50,952 nucleotides of DNA, taken from assembly GCA_003194525.1 (NCBI GenBank), contig NBIV01000369.1:1-50952 (forward strand). Direction: 5' to 3'. Under the pieces are notes generated by a model. That model was given only the letters and a program-made list of their open reading frames with translations. It did no database searches and had not been told where the DNA came from. Below, one piece after another: positions 1 to 10,357 of this stretch (position 1 is its first letter; each line of letters opens with the position of its first letter). The position numbers and the translations under genes were made by a program. Source of the stretch: Gracilariopsis chorda (Eukaryota > Rhodophyta > Florideophyceae > Gracilariales > Gracilariaceae).

Positions 1-429
1 TCTCGACACACTCCTGTTGGATTATGACGGACAGAGTGTGCCCAGCCGGTTTTCAAGCCGTTTGAATGTTTAACCCGCGTCCGGTTGTAAGGATTGGTCT
101 GCCTTTACTCACACACCGAAGTGTGCTTTCCGGCCCCAAGAGGTACGACACGGCGGCCGCCCCGGACCCTGCACAGCAAGCTGGTATTAGGTCCGGTAAA
201 CCTTCAGACTTCCTGATCGCCGTCAAACGACCAGTATACCACAGAGGAGCACCTGACTTTTCCCAGATCCGTGGTACTTAGTGGGTTACTCTTGTGGCGA
301 CCTGCACACGAGCTCGGCCTTGCCTAGGTCCCAGGCCAGCAAACAGTGCCCAAAGTAGCAAAAGGTTACTACACTGCGCTATTGGCCAAGCCTGAATGGG
401 ATGGAAAATAGTGGTTAGGGTCAGCAAGC

Positions 430-583
430 GAGATGCATTTGGCACTGCGCCAGTGCAGTATATACGTCTGTTGCAGGCAAGTCTGCAATGAAACTTCAGT
501 ATACGCTGCACTGGCGCAGTGCAATTTGCCACGTGTCGGAATGCGCTGCACTGGCGCAGTGCAATTTGCCAGGTGTCGGAATG
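430..583. repeat. Three short palindromes and a 40-bp tandem duplication
   Basis: Three near-identical palindromes lie at 442-456, 507-523 and 547-563. Each has arms TGCACTG / CAGTGCA (or one base shorter) around a 3-base centre. The last two belong to a 40-bp unit repeated in tandem (504-543 and 544-583) with one visible difference (CACGTG versus CAGGTG). No coding role is evident. They lie just left of the larger tandem array and may be part of the same repeat landscape. Confidence 0.8.
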
Positions 584-667
584 AACAGGCGGGGTTTGCT
601 GCTGAGTGGCTGGCACTACAATTTGATTGTATTGCAAGCCATTCAGCAGCCATTGCACAGTCAACTT

Positions 668-717
668 GCAGCAGCAGCAGCAAACTAACTGAACGCTTTG
701 CTGCTGCTGCTGCTGCT
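668..717. repeat. Inverted CAG/CTG microsatellites
   Basis: A GCA-type trinucleotide run (about 668-683) is followed after 14 bp by a CTG run (697-717), so the two can pair as a long hairpin. The CTG run recurs at the same place in the two following tandem units (about 1186-1208 and 1660-1678) with different repeat numbers, as expected for a slipping microsatellite. Open frames through it give poly-Gln, poly-Leu or poly-Ala and are not taken as genes. Confidence 0.85.
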
Positions 718-1833
718 GAATGTTTTTAATGGTGGGGAGGCGTTGCGCCAAATGGGCGATTTGCATGCGCAAACGGGGGCGTGCAAAGCGAATTTGTGGC
801 GCAACGCCTCCCGTCAATCAACAACACCCCCCTCATACATGTGTAAATCATTAAGAGTGGGGGGTGTTGAGATCCCATTGCACTTGAAAAGTGGAAACGG
901 CCTTCGGCCGTGGGCGGCGCTGCGCGCCGCGTTGGTTTTGTAGCTTTGTGTATTTCGTGGCGTTCGGAGGCTCTCCGAGCACTTTGCTCGCTTGCGCTCG
1001 CAATAGCGCTCGTAGAACCACGCGGCACCGCGGCGCCGAGAGTATGTGGAGCCGTAGGGGTTTGTGTTTAGGTGCCTAAACTGACTGCAGTGCCATCCAA
1101 TGATGAGAAAGCGCGACACGTTGCTTTTTGTAACTGGGTGGCACTGCAGTCATTATGGGAGTGCCAGCCAGTAAGCAGGAAGCTTTGCTGCTGCTGCTGC
1201 TGCTGCTGAATTGTTTAAGTGGTAGGGAGGCGTTGCGCCAAATGGCAGTTTTGCATGCCCGTAGAGGGGCATACAGGGCGGTTTATTGGCGCACCGCCTC
1301 CCGTCAATCAACAACACCCCCCTCATACATGTTTAAATCATTAAGAGTGGGGTGTTGAGACAAGTGGAAACGGCCTTCGGTTGTGGGCGGCGCTGCGCGC
1401 CGCGTTGTTTTTGTAGCTTTGTGTATTTTGTAGCGTTCGGAGGCTCTCCGAGCACTTTGGTCGCTTGCGCTCGCAATAGCGCTCGTAGAACCACGGGGCG
1501 CCGCGGCGCCGAGAGTATGTGGAGCCATTAGGGTTTGTGTGTAGGTGCCTAAATTGACTGCAGTGCCAGCCAATGATGAGAAAGCGCGACACGTTGCTTT
1601 GTGTAACTGGATGGCACTGCAGTCATTATGGGAGTGCCAGCCAGTAAGCAGGAAGCTTTGCTGCTGCTGCTGCTGCTGAATTTTTTAAATGGTAGGGAGG
1701 CGTTGCGCCAAATGGCAGTTTTGCATGCGCGTAGAGGGGCATACAGGGCGGTTTATTGGCGCAACGCCTCCCGTCAGTCAACAACACCCCCCTCATACAT
1801 GTGTAAATCATTAAGAGTGGGGGGTGTTGAGAT
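695..1833. repeat. Tandem array of a ~480-bp hairpin-rich unit, about 2.4 copies
   Basis: Units start at GCTTTG positions 695, 1182 and 1655 (periods 487 and 473 bp); the third stops near 1833. Each holds a CTG run, a 15-bp inverted repeat (735-749 with 798-812 in unit 1), a second one (arms CAACACCCCCC, about 822-869), a chain of GC-rich mini-hairpins (898-910, 914-930, 965-977) and a pair of arms TGACTGCAGTGCCA / TGGCACTGCAGTCA near the unit end. The third copy lacks the hairpin chain. No convincing protein is encoded. It could be a satellite-like array or a tandemly duplicated non-autonomous element. Confidence 0.85.
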
Positions 1834-2764
1834 TATAATGGAGAGATTCCAGTCGAGACTACTCAGTTCATAGCCATGACCGCTATCGATGCTTGGAGAC
1901 AGTAAATACGTTCCTCATACTTTCTTTCATATACAAAAGCCTTCTTCCATCGGATGGATTTGTAGAATTGTGCCGCAGAATGCAAGTTTCCGGACTGGAA
2001 GTCGTCTTGTTCCGAGTGAATTATCCTTTACGCTATGTGTCAGAGCTTATATCATATGGTGTGCAGGATGCGACTGTATAGCACAACAGAGGATAATGAC
2101 AATGCGTCAAAAATAAGGACTAAGAATGAAACCAGGAGAGAAGGATACACGACTCCTAATGCCAAAATTATTGACCGCAGAGTGATTTCCTTGTCTACCC
2201 TCTTAGTAACCTGTAAGTGTGTGCTGGAATCCATTTGGGTGAACGTCGAGATTGAAGCAATACAGCACTCTGCTATTGAGCAGTGTGGGCCAGTAAGTCT
2301 GCATTGAATAGACTGATAATCTGTAGTGGGGATGGTTCTCGAAAAGAAGGTGTTGAGGTAGTTTTGAAGCCTTTAAAGTTTTCATTTCTATGGTTTGATA
2401 AGACGTAACCTTCAGATCTCATGTACAGCCAATGAAACTAAGGTCGTGCATAACGACTTCTTGAATGGATTGTGATTTTGGCTCCTTGGATAGCAGTTTC
2501 GCGGACGAAAATGTATTACGCATTATCTTGTGAAGAAGAATGGGTGCATCGTTTTGCTAGTCCTTTACTACGACAGGGATATCTTCAATAATGTTCAAAG
2601 GAAGTGCATGCTGCTGCGTGATACGGAATAAGACGTTTCACTTGAGAAAGAGTGTCAGCCAGAGCTCTCGAGTAGGGTCCAGTAGGGATTGGAGAAGATG
2701 TAAAATGTTTCCTGGAGAACTCGTGTGCCAAGTGTGTAGCTGATGTAGATAGACCACTTTACTC
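1834..2764 (-). pseudogene. Decayed copia-like 3' part (possible RNase H end)
   Basis: No intact gene is visible. On the minus strand around 2060-2230 a degenerate frame contains a T-K-R-V-D-K-E-I-T-L stretch and then a D-A-L-S motif. Their order and spacing resemble the tail of a copia-type RNase H (the EKR...ADALTK region). The segment directly abuts the outer end of Gypsy-1, so it is probably the left-hand continuation of the decayed copia-like element seen at 28165-31000, split by that insertion. This assignment is inference from weak similarity. Confidence 0.3.
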
Positions 2765-2769
2765 CCAAC

Positions 2770-3203
2770 TGCTGACGATTCTTGGAAGCATAGTGGATGG
2801 TGTCAAAAAGATGGAAGGAAAAGGGGATAAAACCGTAGACGTAGTCAAGAATAAGGCGGCGCAGTGTGGAAAGGGAAAGGTGGGCAAGGAGGAAGGCACA
2901 AAGGAAGGAACACTAAAGATCTGGAACTGTTGATGCTTGGGCTACCGGTACGGCGAGACCGTCTCAGCTTTTATATGGTGTTGCCCATCGGTTAGGTCTT
3001 TAGAAAAGTCCCCGCCGACGAAAGTAGAATGGCTAGTTTCTACTGTAGTGTAGCCTAACTACACCAAAGGACATTGTGTCAAATATCACGTGGTGTACAC
3101 TGTCCAACACACGGTTACTTGGTGAACATGGACATGGCAAATAGATTTTGCGGTCTACTACGATGACATGGCGTAAATAGCAACGGTGATTCCTGACAGA
3201 ACA
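2770..3203 (-). repeat. Gypsy-1 3' LTR
   Basis: This 434-bp segment is homologous, in the same orientation, to 27729-28159. It begins TGCTGACGA on the plus strand, where the other copy has TGTTGACGA, and ends GAACA where the other copy has CAACA. The shared core includes GGCGAGACCGTCTCAGC and a TTTATATGG stretch that could be a TATA-like promoter element. The integrase-chromodomain frame runs into it. Confidence 0.9.
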
Positions 3204-4661
3204 GTGCCCCATGATCTTGGCAGGTGATGTTTCGACAAAGATTACTTAAGAGAGATGCAGTGATGGAGCGCTGAGGTTTTTTGCCGCTGGTAAGTACTTC
3301 TTCTAGATATTCTGTAACCAGCTGAGGTACGTCCTCATGTAGGGACGAAAGTTTGACCCAATCGGTTTCGTCTTCTGTAAATCCGCGCCATTTGACTTGT
3401 AGCTCTACAGTTCTTTGACATCTTCGGATATCGGTGAATGATTCTAGGAAAAGGAGTTCGCCGGTTTGATACTGGAGATGTTCGAGGATTTCTTCACATA
3501 CTTGATAGTCCTTGTTCCGGAAGAGCTTTAGATGGCGGCGGTGAACTTCCGTTTTCTTTCCATCTAAAAGGTTCTCGATAAGAAAGATGTAATCCGATCG
3601 ACACTCAACGACGCAGTAGGGACCTAACCATTTGACAAATGGTTTCCTTGTGAGTTCATGCTGCATTATTCCTCGTAGAACATAGTCTCTTTCCGTAAAA
3701 TCGATAGTTCTCAAGTTCTTCTTTCGATTGTGTGAGTCTACCGCAGAGTAGCGTTTCTTAACAGAGCGCACAGCGACGTCTTTGTGCATTCCCTCTAAAG
3801 CGTTAAGCGTTGCTTGAATGTGTTGTCGCTGAGTGGACCGAAAATCGCCAATGGAGTACACTTTCACGTCCTTAACGACCTTGCGTGTAACTGATGCAGG
3901 TGGACCTTGTTGAGGGTGTCCAGTGATAACGGTGTGAGGACAGCGGTTCTCGAGGCGTTCGAGGATCGAATCGTTCAGTGCGGACTGTACTATGGGTAGC
4001 ATACTTGGCCAGCACGTTTGTGGGAGCTGATACTCGGACAGCAGTGCTCTTTTTGCCCGGAGCAGTTATCGATTATCGACTTCGACTGTTCCATTTGACC
4101 AAGGACAGTATGCCAGTGTAAAATGATGGGCCGAATAGGTTCACTCCTTGGGTAGTCGAACTAATTCATTCTTGAAGTGCGACCCACCATCAGAAACCCA
4201 ATGCTTCACGACCCCAAATGCCGCAAACCATTTGATAGGAACGTCAGCTACAGTTTCTGCAGTAGTGTCTTTGGTTGGCGTCAGCCAACGGTAGCCACTG
4301 TGATCGTCCTTGAGTACGAAAGCATAGATGTAGCCATTCTACCCGTTTGACATGAAACAGAAATCAAAATGGAGAAGCTTGTTTGGTTCCACAGCGTGAA
4401 GAGCCTGTCCGAGTGGACGAGGTGCGATTTTCCTTGATTCTGTAAAAAACAGTGCAGACAGGAGTTTATGAACGATTCCACGTCTTCTGTCATTTTGTGA
4501 CAGGAGAAATGAGCCTTGATAGACGCGAGAGTGACGCACTGGCTACGGTGTGTCCTGTGTCCTGTGTGGGCGGCGATGATGATGGGGAGCTTAAGATGTG
4601 CGTCATCGGATAGTATCCAAATAACATCATTATTGTCGTTGAACCATTCTTCTGTTCGCAT
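3115..4661 (-). pseudogene. Gypsy-1 integrase with C-terminal chromodomain, broken
   Basis: Gypsy integrase inserts the cDNA copy into host DNA. An HHCC zinc-binding module (AAHTGH ... CLHC) lies at 4661-4500. The catalytic core follows in shifting frames at about 4400-4020, with a D-F-C-F-M segment, the SDGGSHF segment and an NGTVEV segment supplying the D, D and E positions. The last uninterrupted piece (4002-3115, 295 codons) holds the integrase C-terminal region and a chromodomain-like stretch (VKWRGFTEDETDW), which in chromoviruses targets insertion to marked chromatin. The final ~30 residues lie inside the 3' LTR. At least two frameshifts or stops separate the pieces, so it is not expressed as one protein. 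Confidence 0.85.
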
Positions 4662-4694
4662 GAAGGTACCAGGTGGATTCTGCTTCGATGATGA

Positions 4695-5191
4695 CTAGGA
4701 CTTCATGATGTCGTCCATACTCGGCCAATCGATCTTAGGATCGGTTCCAGGATTGATGGGAGCACACATGAGTGACTCGGCACGCAAGCCTTTTGTTGCT
4801 TCGACCTCACATTTTGGGCTTACAGCCCACCTAGTTAGCATGTCAGCCCATACGTTGTGCTCTCCTGGTAGATGTTCCATGACATATCGAAAGGCACTGA
4901 GTTTGATTGCCCAGCGCATGAGGTTGCTTGCGGTGTGCTTTGCGATACCTGTATTATGTCCATACGGATCATAGAAATACAAAAGATTTGCGTGGTCTGT
5001 GAATATGGTTACTTCGCAGCCGAGTACCAGATAATCGAGAAGGCACATTGCTTCGATGATGGCGTATCCTTCCTTTTCAGGTACTGACCAGTTCACTGAT
5101 GAGCCAGAGAACACTCCTGAGAGAACACGGAGAGGTTCATGTCTCTGCTTTTTGATTTCCTGTGATCGGTCTTCCTTTGGTAGTTGTGTGA
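4695..5191 (-). pseudogene. Gypsy-1 RNase H, 3' part
   Basis: RNase H removes the RNA template during reverse transcription. The frame contains VNWSVPEKEGYAIIEA, the FTDHANLLYFYDP segment and AVSPKC near the end of the domain. The open frame extends rightward to 5288, but residues encoded right of 5191 come from the inserted Harbinger terminus and are not part of the original protein. Gypsy-1 coding resumes at 17701, and joining the two across one TGA copy keeps the frame. The N-terminal half on the far side carries a TAG in place of an expected Trp codon. Confidence 0.85.
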
Positions 5192-5353
5192 GGGCCGTTC
5201 TTAACAAGCGTGAATTCACGGTAGATCTACCGTGAACGGCATGTGGCAGTACATTGTTGGTCAACAAAAGTTTTTGGCTTTTCGCCATTTCTTTTCTTTA
5301 ATGCCCCAAAGGAGCTCACACTGTAATAAAAATGCGCGGTTCTGGATGATTGC
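5192..5353. repeat. Harbinger left terminus with subterminal palindrome
   Basis: The left inverted repeat (5192-5211) is followed by a perfect 22-bp palindrome at 5215-5236 whose arms begin TTCACGGTAGA. The hexamer TTCACG/CGTGAA also recurs next to the right terminus (GTTCACG at 17644, 17654 and 17660). Shared subterminal motifs of this kind are usual binding sites for Harbinger transposase or its Myb-like partner; binding here is inferred. The segment ends at the MULE target duplication GATGATTGC (5345-5353). Confidence 0.75.
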
Positions 5354-5589
5354 GGGAAAGGGCTAAACTACACGACGTAGATAGTGTAGGCGAGTCAGCG
5401 CGCATTTGCACCAATAAAAAGAGAGAGTCAGCAGGCACGTGCCACGGCGAGCTGCACAAGTGCCCGTGCCACTTCAGATCTTACTGTAGCCAATAATACG
5501 CCCCTATTTTGGATTTCAACCAGTAGATCCGCAGAGTCAGAGCATTCCCTCTATCCCTGCTCTCTCCGGCCGCCAAGTCAGCACAACGT
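5354..5589 (+). repeat. MULE left terminal inverted repeat
   Basis: The 236-bp repeat starts GGGAAAGGGCTAAACTACAC and matches the complement of 12777-13012 with two differences near its middle. It contains GC-rich inverted segments (GGCACGTGCC at about 5434). The promoter of the large plus-strand gene must lie in it or in the 184 bp between it and the ATG at 5774. Confidence 0.95.
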
Positions 5590-5773
5590 AAATGAGATGT
5601 AGATGCAGTCGAGGTTACCGCGCGGCGTCGTCAAAATGTGTGGGAATGACAGATACGTCAGGTACTACGTCCTCCTTCACATCTTCGACGACCCTTTCAA
5701 AGACTGCTGACTCTCTCTACGTCCCAATCTCCTTCCCGGACCGCTCTCGTGTACTGTTCTATTGATTTGAGCA

Positions 5774-8700
5774 ATGGAGCAAAACAAAGCGTCTGACTAC
5801 GTAGATATTCTCCCAGAACATGAACTTTATGAAACCTTTACGTCGTTCTGGGAGAATCTTGAAAAGCGTACGCAAATGCGCATCAGTGATGGCTCTGCGA
5901 GTTCCGAAGTCCTTTTTGCGGTTGTGAAGGACCATGTAGCCAGAATCTTGATCGCAGAAGGCAAAGAAACATCACCGGTTTCTTTGGTACACAGTTCAAA
6001 ACCTGACTCGGAAATGTGTAGCGATTTGATCTCAACAGCTGTTTTGAACATGGTACCTTCTGTTGGTGTGGCTTTTGCCTCATGTTCTATTGGAGTGATG
6101 CTGACAAGGCTATCGAAGTCATTCAAGGGAAAGAAGGGAAACATACCGGAAGAGGATTTGGAAGTGTTCAAGAAGTGGTTTACCTTTAAAGGTAAGGGTG
6201 ATACAGAGATAAACACGGTTTTAGTCCCATTGAACATGTCTAACAGCCATTGGGGTGTTTTGGTAGGGAAGAAAATTGTCAATGCGGCGCGAGGAACGCA
6301 ACGATGGACGGTTTGGTTTGGAGACAGTCTTGGAATGTCTGTTGATCGAAGGATTATGAAACTGTTCTCTTTCTTGTTTCCCTTTTGCCTCACAGGAGAT
6401 GAAGCGCTACGTTCGGTGATATCGGAGCGGAACTACATGCTACAGGTAAAAGGGTTTAAGCGACAAAAGGACTCGCACAGCTGTGGTTGCTATGTTGTTT
6501 CCCTTTTCACCATGTTCAGTGCGGACCACGGCTGTATCCCGAAGCGAACCTACGCATCTGGGTACAGCCGAGCATTGACTGAGAGGATTCGATGGATGTC
6601 CATTAGAATCCGGATTCTACACATACTCATGGCGAAGGAGTTCTTTCAAACCGACATTGTTACTGAAACAATGGTCGTACGGCTCCGGTCAGAGCATCGT
6701 TTAGAACTCCTTCGCATGAGGAAGGAAGGTAAACAACGGCAGCGTACGAAACGAAGCGTGGAGCGGAGCATTGGGATGCAGAATGGAAAGGAAGAAGCTG
6801 GAAAGGAAGAGGGAACGGATGTGAATACAGTTCTGGGAGAACGAAAAGCAGGAGAAGGAAAGGTCGTGGATGTTTTCAACGACCCCTGTAGAGAGACGAA
6901 TCTTCAGCCAATGCCGTTGGGTACGCGCGACTCTGAGGCGCGTGCTATACGGAAAAGCCAGCGAACAAAGCGTGTTCATGAGCTGAACCAAAGTTCTGTT
7001 CAGAGCAGTGGGATGTGTCTACCCCTGAAGATTCGCATGAAGCGACGAGTGCAGTTTTCTGATTCTGCTCCGGTTGTAGCGGACATTGTGACCAAATTGA
7101 TTGAGATATGTGTATCACAGCGCTCCGAGATGGTGCACAAAGCGCTAGGTGAGAAAACTGGAAGAAGTTCTGAAGTAAGTGGAGCATCAGGTGTAGAAGA
7201 GGAGCAGGAAATGATTCAGACTGGAGAAGGTAGTGAAGTAGACATGGAAATTGACGGACATTCACCAGCAAAGACGATCAGTCGGACACAGGCACAGGTA
7301 GAAGTTGAAGCTGAAGAAGGAGCGAAGGATACCGCGGCGCCTTCCGAGCTGAACGCAGAAACTGAAAAACATATTGAAGAGAAGAAGCAGGCTTCTAAGA
7401 ATGGTGGTCAAGCTCAAGAGCTCAATGAAGAGCTGGCAGCCTGTTCTGACGCTCAGATACAGGAGAAGCCGCACATGGAGCTACCATCAATGACTATGTG
7501 TGAAGGACGCACTACGAAGACCGGGTCATGCACTGAGGATCAGGCAGACGTCCAAGAGACATTTGAAAACAATGGAAGGCGTTTATGGGTTGATGTGAAA
7601 CTTGAGGACGGTGGTGAATGTAAGACAGAACTTGCGATGTCAAACGAGAGGCTTGTCTCAGCTCTGAAAGGTTTAAAGGAGGTCTTTGACCTCCCTGCAC
7701 TGGTTGCCTACATCGCTAAGAACTTTGGCTACCTTTATGGTGTACAATACTTCTCAGTGTTGCAGACGATGAAGTCGAGGTCGTCTGCGCTGCTCACCGG
7801 AAAATTGCGGTGTCTGCGGCACAAGTCGCAGTGCCGCTCCAACATTCGGGCAAAGTTCTATCCCATGGAGAGATGTTGGGTAATTGAACAGGACCTGATA
7901 CACACGCACACCCCCCAACAACTTCCATGCCCCGATGATCTTGTAAGAAGGAGGTTTGAGGGCATTCGCTCCTCTTTAGCCTCCCGTCTACAAGAATGGG
8001 AAGAGCACATACGGAAAAATGGAGAATATGTACGTCTGTCATGCATATTTCGAACCATACCCCCCTTCCAGGGAGCCGAGGTCTACAACAGCTCATCATG
8101 CTACCTCCTAGAGCATTCACATGGTCCTTTATCTCAAAGCGATGCAGAAACAGGAAGCGAAGACGATATGGCGTATGGCGACTCCAGTGGGGCTGAGGAC
8201 TTTTATCCCTTCTATTGCGTGTTGCATAGCACGAAATGCCCTGAGAGGGGAGGTGTTTTTGATGGCCGTGCTTCGCAAAGAGCAGTTCCCGAACCCAAAC
8301 CCGAGCTTTGGAAGCAACACTCCTCGGTTTCACAGGAAGGAGGTAGGCCGTTTTCCAATCTACCGAAGAGGCCGCAGCAAGGACCTATCTCAGGGGAAGG
8401 CATCGGGAAAGGTGGCGTAAACGATGTAAAATGCTCGGATGGACTTCTGGATAATGCGTTTAACGTCGAGAGTGGCGTAAGAGGCGATTTTGGCATTAGC
8501 TCTTTTGAAGCTGACCCCCCTGCTGCTTCTCCGAACTCCTCAACACAAACAGTGGACGCGAAATGCGAGCGTGCACGCCACAGCGCTGTGGGCGCCGAAT
8601 TAGGCTCAAAAATTAGTGAGGATAGTGAAACTCTCAACGCAAACGTTGCATATGCGCAGCAGGTTTCAGATGAGCAGTCCGTTGAAGAAGAGGAGGCGCT

Positions 8701-10357
8701 GCTGATTGATCGATTCTTAGATGACGAAGAGGAGGTTCCTTCATGCTTCTTCGAAGACTCTGATGGTGGCATCCTGAATGAAGAAGAATCGGAATCGAAG
8801 GAGAAGGATGGCCTTGGAGAGAAGGACGAAAAGTACTGGACAGAAGATGGTGATGAAGAACTGGGCACGGAATCCGTACAGAACACGATACCGAATGAGA
8901 GAATTGAGGAGTGTTTTAAAGCAGCAGTCTTAGCCTATCTGGAAACCCTTCCTCTCAATGCTCCTGGTGTCACGGTTCTGAAGGAAGTTCAATTTATCGC
9001 GGACTGCTTCGGGTACAGCTTATTCGTAAGGACTTCTATATACTTTGGAGAACGAAAGCGATCTCCGGATAAGGCAAAGTCTCCCCAGAGTCGTGGTGCT
9101 GAACGGGGGAATAGAAGGGTGCTGAAGAAGGGAATCTTGAAGTGCGATCAATACAATAACAAGATGACGCGATGCCTCTTCTCGATAACGATTAAGACGG
9201 AGGATTCTGGGCAGGAGGAAGATGGTGGAATGATCTACGTGGCTAATTTAAATGGTTGTAAACATGGACATGGTCCCTCTGGGAGCTTTGGTATTAGACT
9301 TCTCAAGCCGCAAATGCGTTCTGAAGCGATACATATGACGAACGATTTGCATATGAGCTTTAGAGATACCATACGATACCTGGAAGACAAGTACAATCAG
9401 AAGATAAATCCGGTATCGGCTAGGAAGAAGTTGAGGTATGCTTCCTCTACAAGCAATCCCCGCGATTTGGAATGTGTAAGGTTGTGTGATCTGCTCTTTT
9501 CGTTGAGCCAGGAGGATGCAGGGAATAAGGGATTCTTCGCTGCGGATGATTCGGGTAGGATGAAGTACGCTTGTTGGTCGTTTCGAGAGTGGATGGAAGA
9601 CTACCAGAAGTTCGGCATTGTTCCGGGGGTATCTATTGATTGTAAAGCCATAGCCAATAGATACGGTTTCCCTCTGGTCACCATTAATGGAAGAGCCAAT
9701 GATGGTAATGTGTTGACATTTTTCATGGGGTATATGTGCTCCGAAACAGAAGAGGACTTCGTACGAATTCTGTCCTACTTCAAGTCTATAGTCGCCGTCT
9801 CACCGGCGATGGTAGTGATGGACCAGAACACTGCTTGTATAAATGCAGCTGAGAAGGTGTTCAATTCGTCCTATATAAGCCTCGACGAATGGCATCTGAA
9901 CGAGAATCAGAAGAAGAATGTGGCCAATTGGTGTAGAAAGATTGGTAAGATGGAGTGGATGCACGATATGAAGAAAGACCTGTTCAACCTCAGAAAGTCA
10001 TATACGTCGGAAACGTTTTTCGAAAGGAGAAGAATGCTAGAATCCAAGTACTTTGATGCTTTTGACGATCGTCTCCCTGTGTGGTATAAGTACTTGTACC
10101 ACTATAAGCCGCATATGCTGGTGTCTTGCTTCCGAAACGCGGCTATACCTACCCGTTACATGTTCCAAGGAACTGGCTACACCGAATCTTCTAACTCTGC
10201 ATACAAGAAGATCATTATATCGAAGAAGATTCCCTTGTGCAAGGTTCCTTTGGAGGTTCGGCGTATATCCCAAGAACGGGCTGATACCCGGACCTTGGAG
10301 CTTGTACGAACCTTATCTTCTCAAAGTGGGAGATATCAGAAGACAAGAGAGCTTTAG
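5774..10357 (+). CDS. MULE protein: Ulp1/SENP-like protease fused to MULE transposase
   Basis: A 1,527-codon frame from an ATG 185 bp inside the left repeat. Residues ~150-250 form a C48 (Ulp1/SENP) cysteine protease with the triad in order: H159 (NSHWG), D184 (FGDS), Q231 and C237 (SHSCGCY). A long acidic, low-complexity linker follows. Two FAR1/FLYWCH-like DNA-binding stretches with C...H-x-H endings lie near residues 690 and 1170. The MULE transposase core follows, with D~1289 (VSIDCK), D~1350 (VVMDQN), WHLNEN (~1373) and the E of TESSNS (~1471). Transposase cuts and pastes the element; the protease may act on SUMO or related tags. The frame stops at TAG, yet the same frame stays open beyond it. 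MULEs with Ulp1 domains are known in plants. Confidence 0.9.
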   Translation: MEQNKASDYVDILPEHELYETFTSFWENLEKRTQMRISDGSASSEVLFAVVKDHVARILIAEGKETSPVSLVHSSKPDSEMCSDLISTAVLNMVPSVGVAFASCSIGVMLTRLSKSFKGKKGNIPEEDLEVFKKWFTFKGKGDTEINTVLVPLNMSNSHWGVLVGKKIVNAARGTQRWTVWFGDSLGMSVDRRIMKLFSFLFPFCLTGDEALRSVISERNYMLQVKGFKRQKDSHSCGCYVVSLFTMFSADHGCIPKRTYASGYSRALTERIRWMSIRIRILHILMAKEFFQTDIVTETMVVRLRSEHRLELLRMRKEGKQRQRTKRSVERSIGMQNGKEEAGKEEGTDVNTVLGERKAGEGKVVDVFNDPCRETNLQPMPLGTRDSEARAIRKSQRTKRVHELNQSSVQSSGMCLPLKIRMKRRVQFSDSAPVVADIVTKLIEICVSQRSEMVHKALGEKTGRSSEVSGASGVEEEQEMIQTGEGSEVDMEIDGHSPAKTISRTQAQVEVEAEEGAKDTAAPSELNAETEKHIEEKKQASKNGGQAQELNEELAACSDAQIQEKPHMELPSMTMCEGRTTKTGSCTEDQADVQETFENNGRRLWVDVKLEDGGECKTELAMSNERLVSALKGLKEVFDLPALVAYIAKNFGYLYGVQYFSVLQTMKSRSSALLTGKLRCLRHKSQCRSNIRAKFYPMERCWVIEQDLIHTHTPQQLPCPDDLVRRRFEGIRSSLASRLQEWEEHIRKNGEYVRLSCIFRTIPPFQGAEVYNSSSCYLLEHSHGPLSQSDAETGSEDDMAYGDSSGAEDFYPFYCVLHSTKCPERGGVFDGRASQRAVPEPKPELWKQHSSVSQEGGRPFSNLPKRPQQGPISGEGIGKGGVNDVKCSDGLLDNAFNVESGVRGDFGISSFEADPPAASPNSSTQTVDAKCERARHSAVGAELGSKISEDSETLNANVAYAQQVSDEQSVEEEEALLIDRFLDDEEEVPSCFFEDSDGGILNEEESESKEKDGLGEKDEKYWTEDGDEELGTESVQNTIPNERIEECFKAAVLAYLETLPLNAPGVTVLKEVQFIADCFGYSLFVRTSIYFGERKRSPDKAKSPQSRGAERGNRRVLKKGILKCDQYNNKMTRCLFSITIKTEDSGQEEDGGMIYVANLNGCKHGHGPSGSFGIRLLKPQMRSEAIHMTNDLHMSFRDTIRYLEDKYNQKINPVSARKKLRYASSTSNPRDLECVRLCDLLFSLSQEDAGNKGFFAADDSGRMKYACWSFREWMEDYQKFGIVPGVSIDCKAIANRYGFPLVTINGRANDGNVLTFFMGYMCSETEEDFVRILSYFKSIVAVSPAMVVMDQNTACINAAEKVFNSSYISLDEWHLNENQKKNVANWCRKIGKMEWMHDMKKDLFNLRKSYTSETFFERRRMLESKYFDAFDDRLPVWYKYLYHYKPHMLVSCFRNAAIPTRYMFQGTGYTESSNSAYKKIIISKKIPLCKVPLEVRRISQERADTRTLELVRTLSSQSGRYQKTREL

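Noticed and set aside
1..429. A gene at the left window edge
   Set aside because: The only frame (66-281) is short, with no recognisable motif; nothing else is seen in this stretch.
278..1028. Overlapping small frames on both strands with Gln-, Leu- or Ala-rich runs
   Set aside because: They are translations of the CTG/CAG microsatellite and of tandem repeats; each frame exists in only some repeat copies and none has a recognisable domain.
695..1833. CRISPR-like array
   Set aside because: Units are ~480 bp without short spacers; this is a tandem duplication in a eukaryotic setting.
8212..8886. 224-codon minus-strand Ser-rich frame inside the MULE gene
   Set aside because: It is the mirror of an acidic Glu/Asp-rich linker codon pattern in the real protein; no ATG context or domain of its own.
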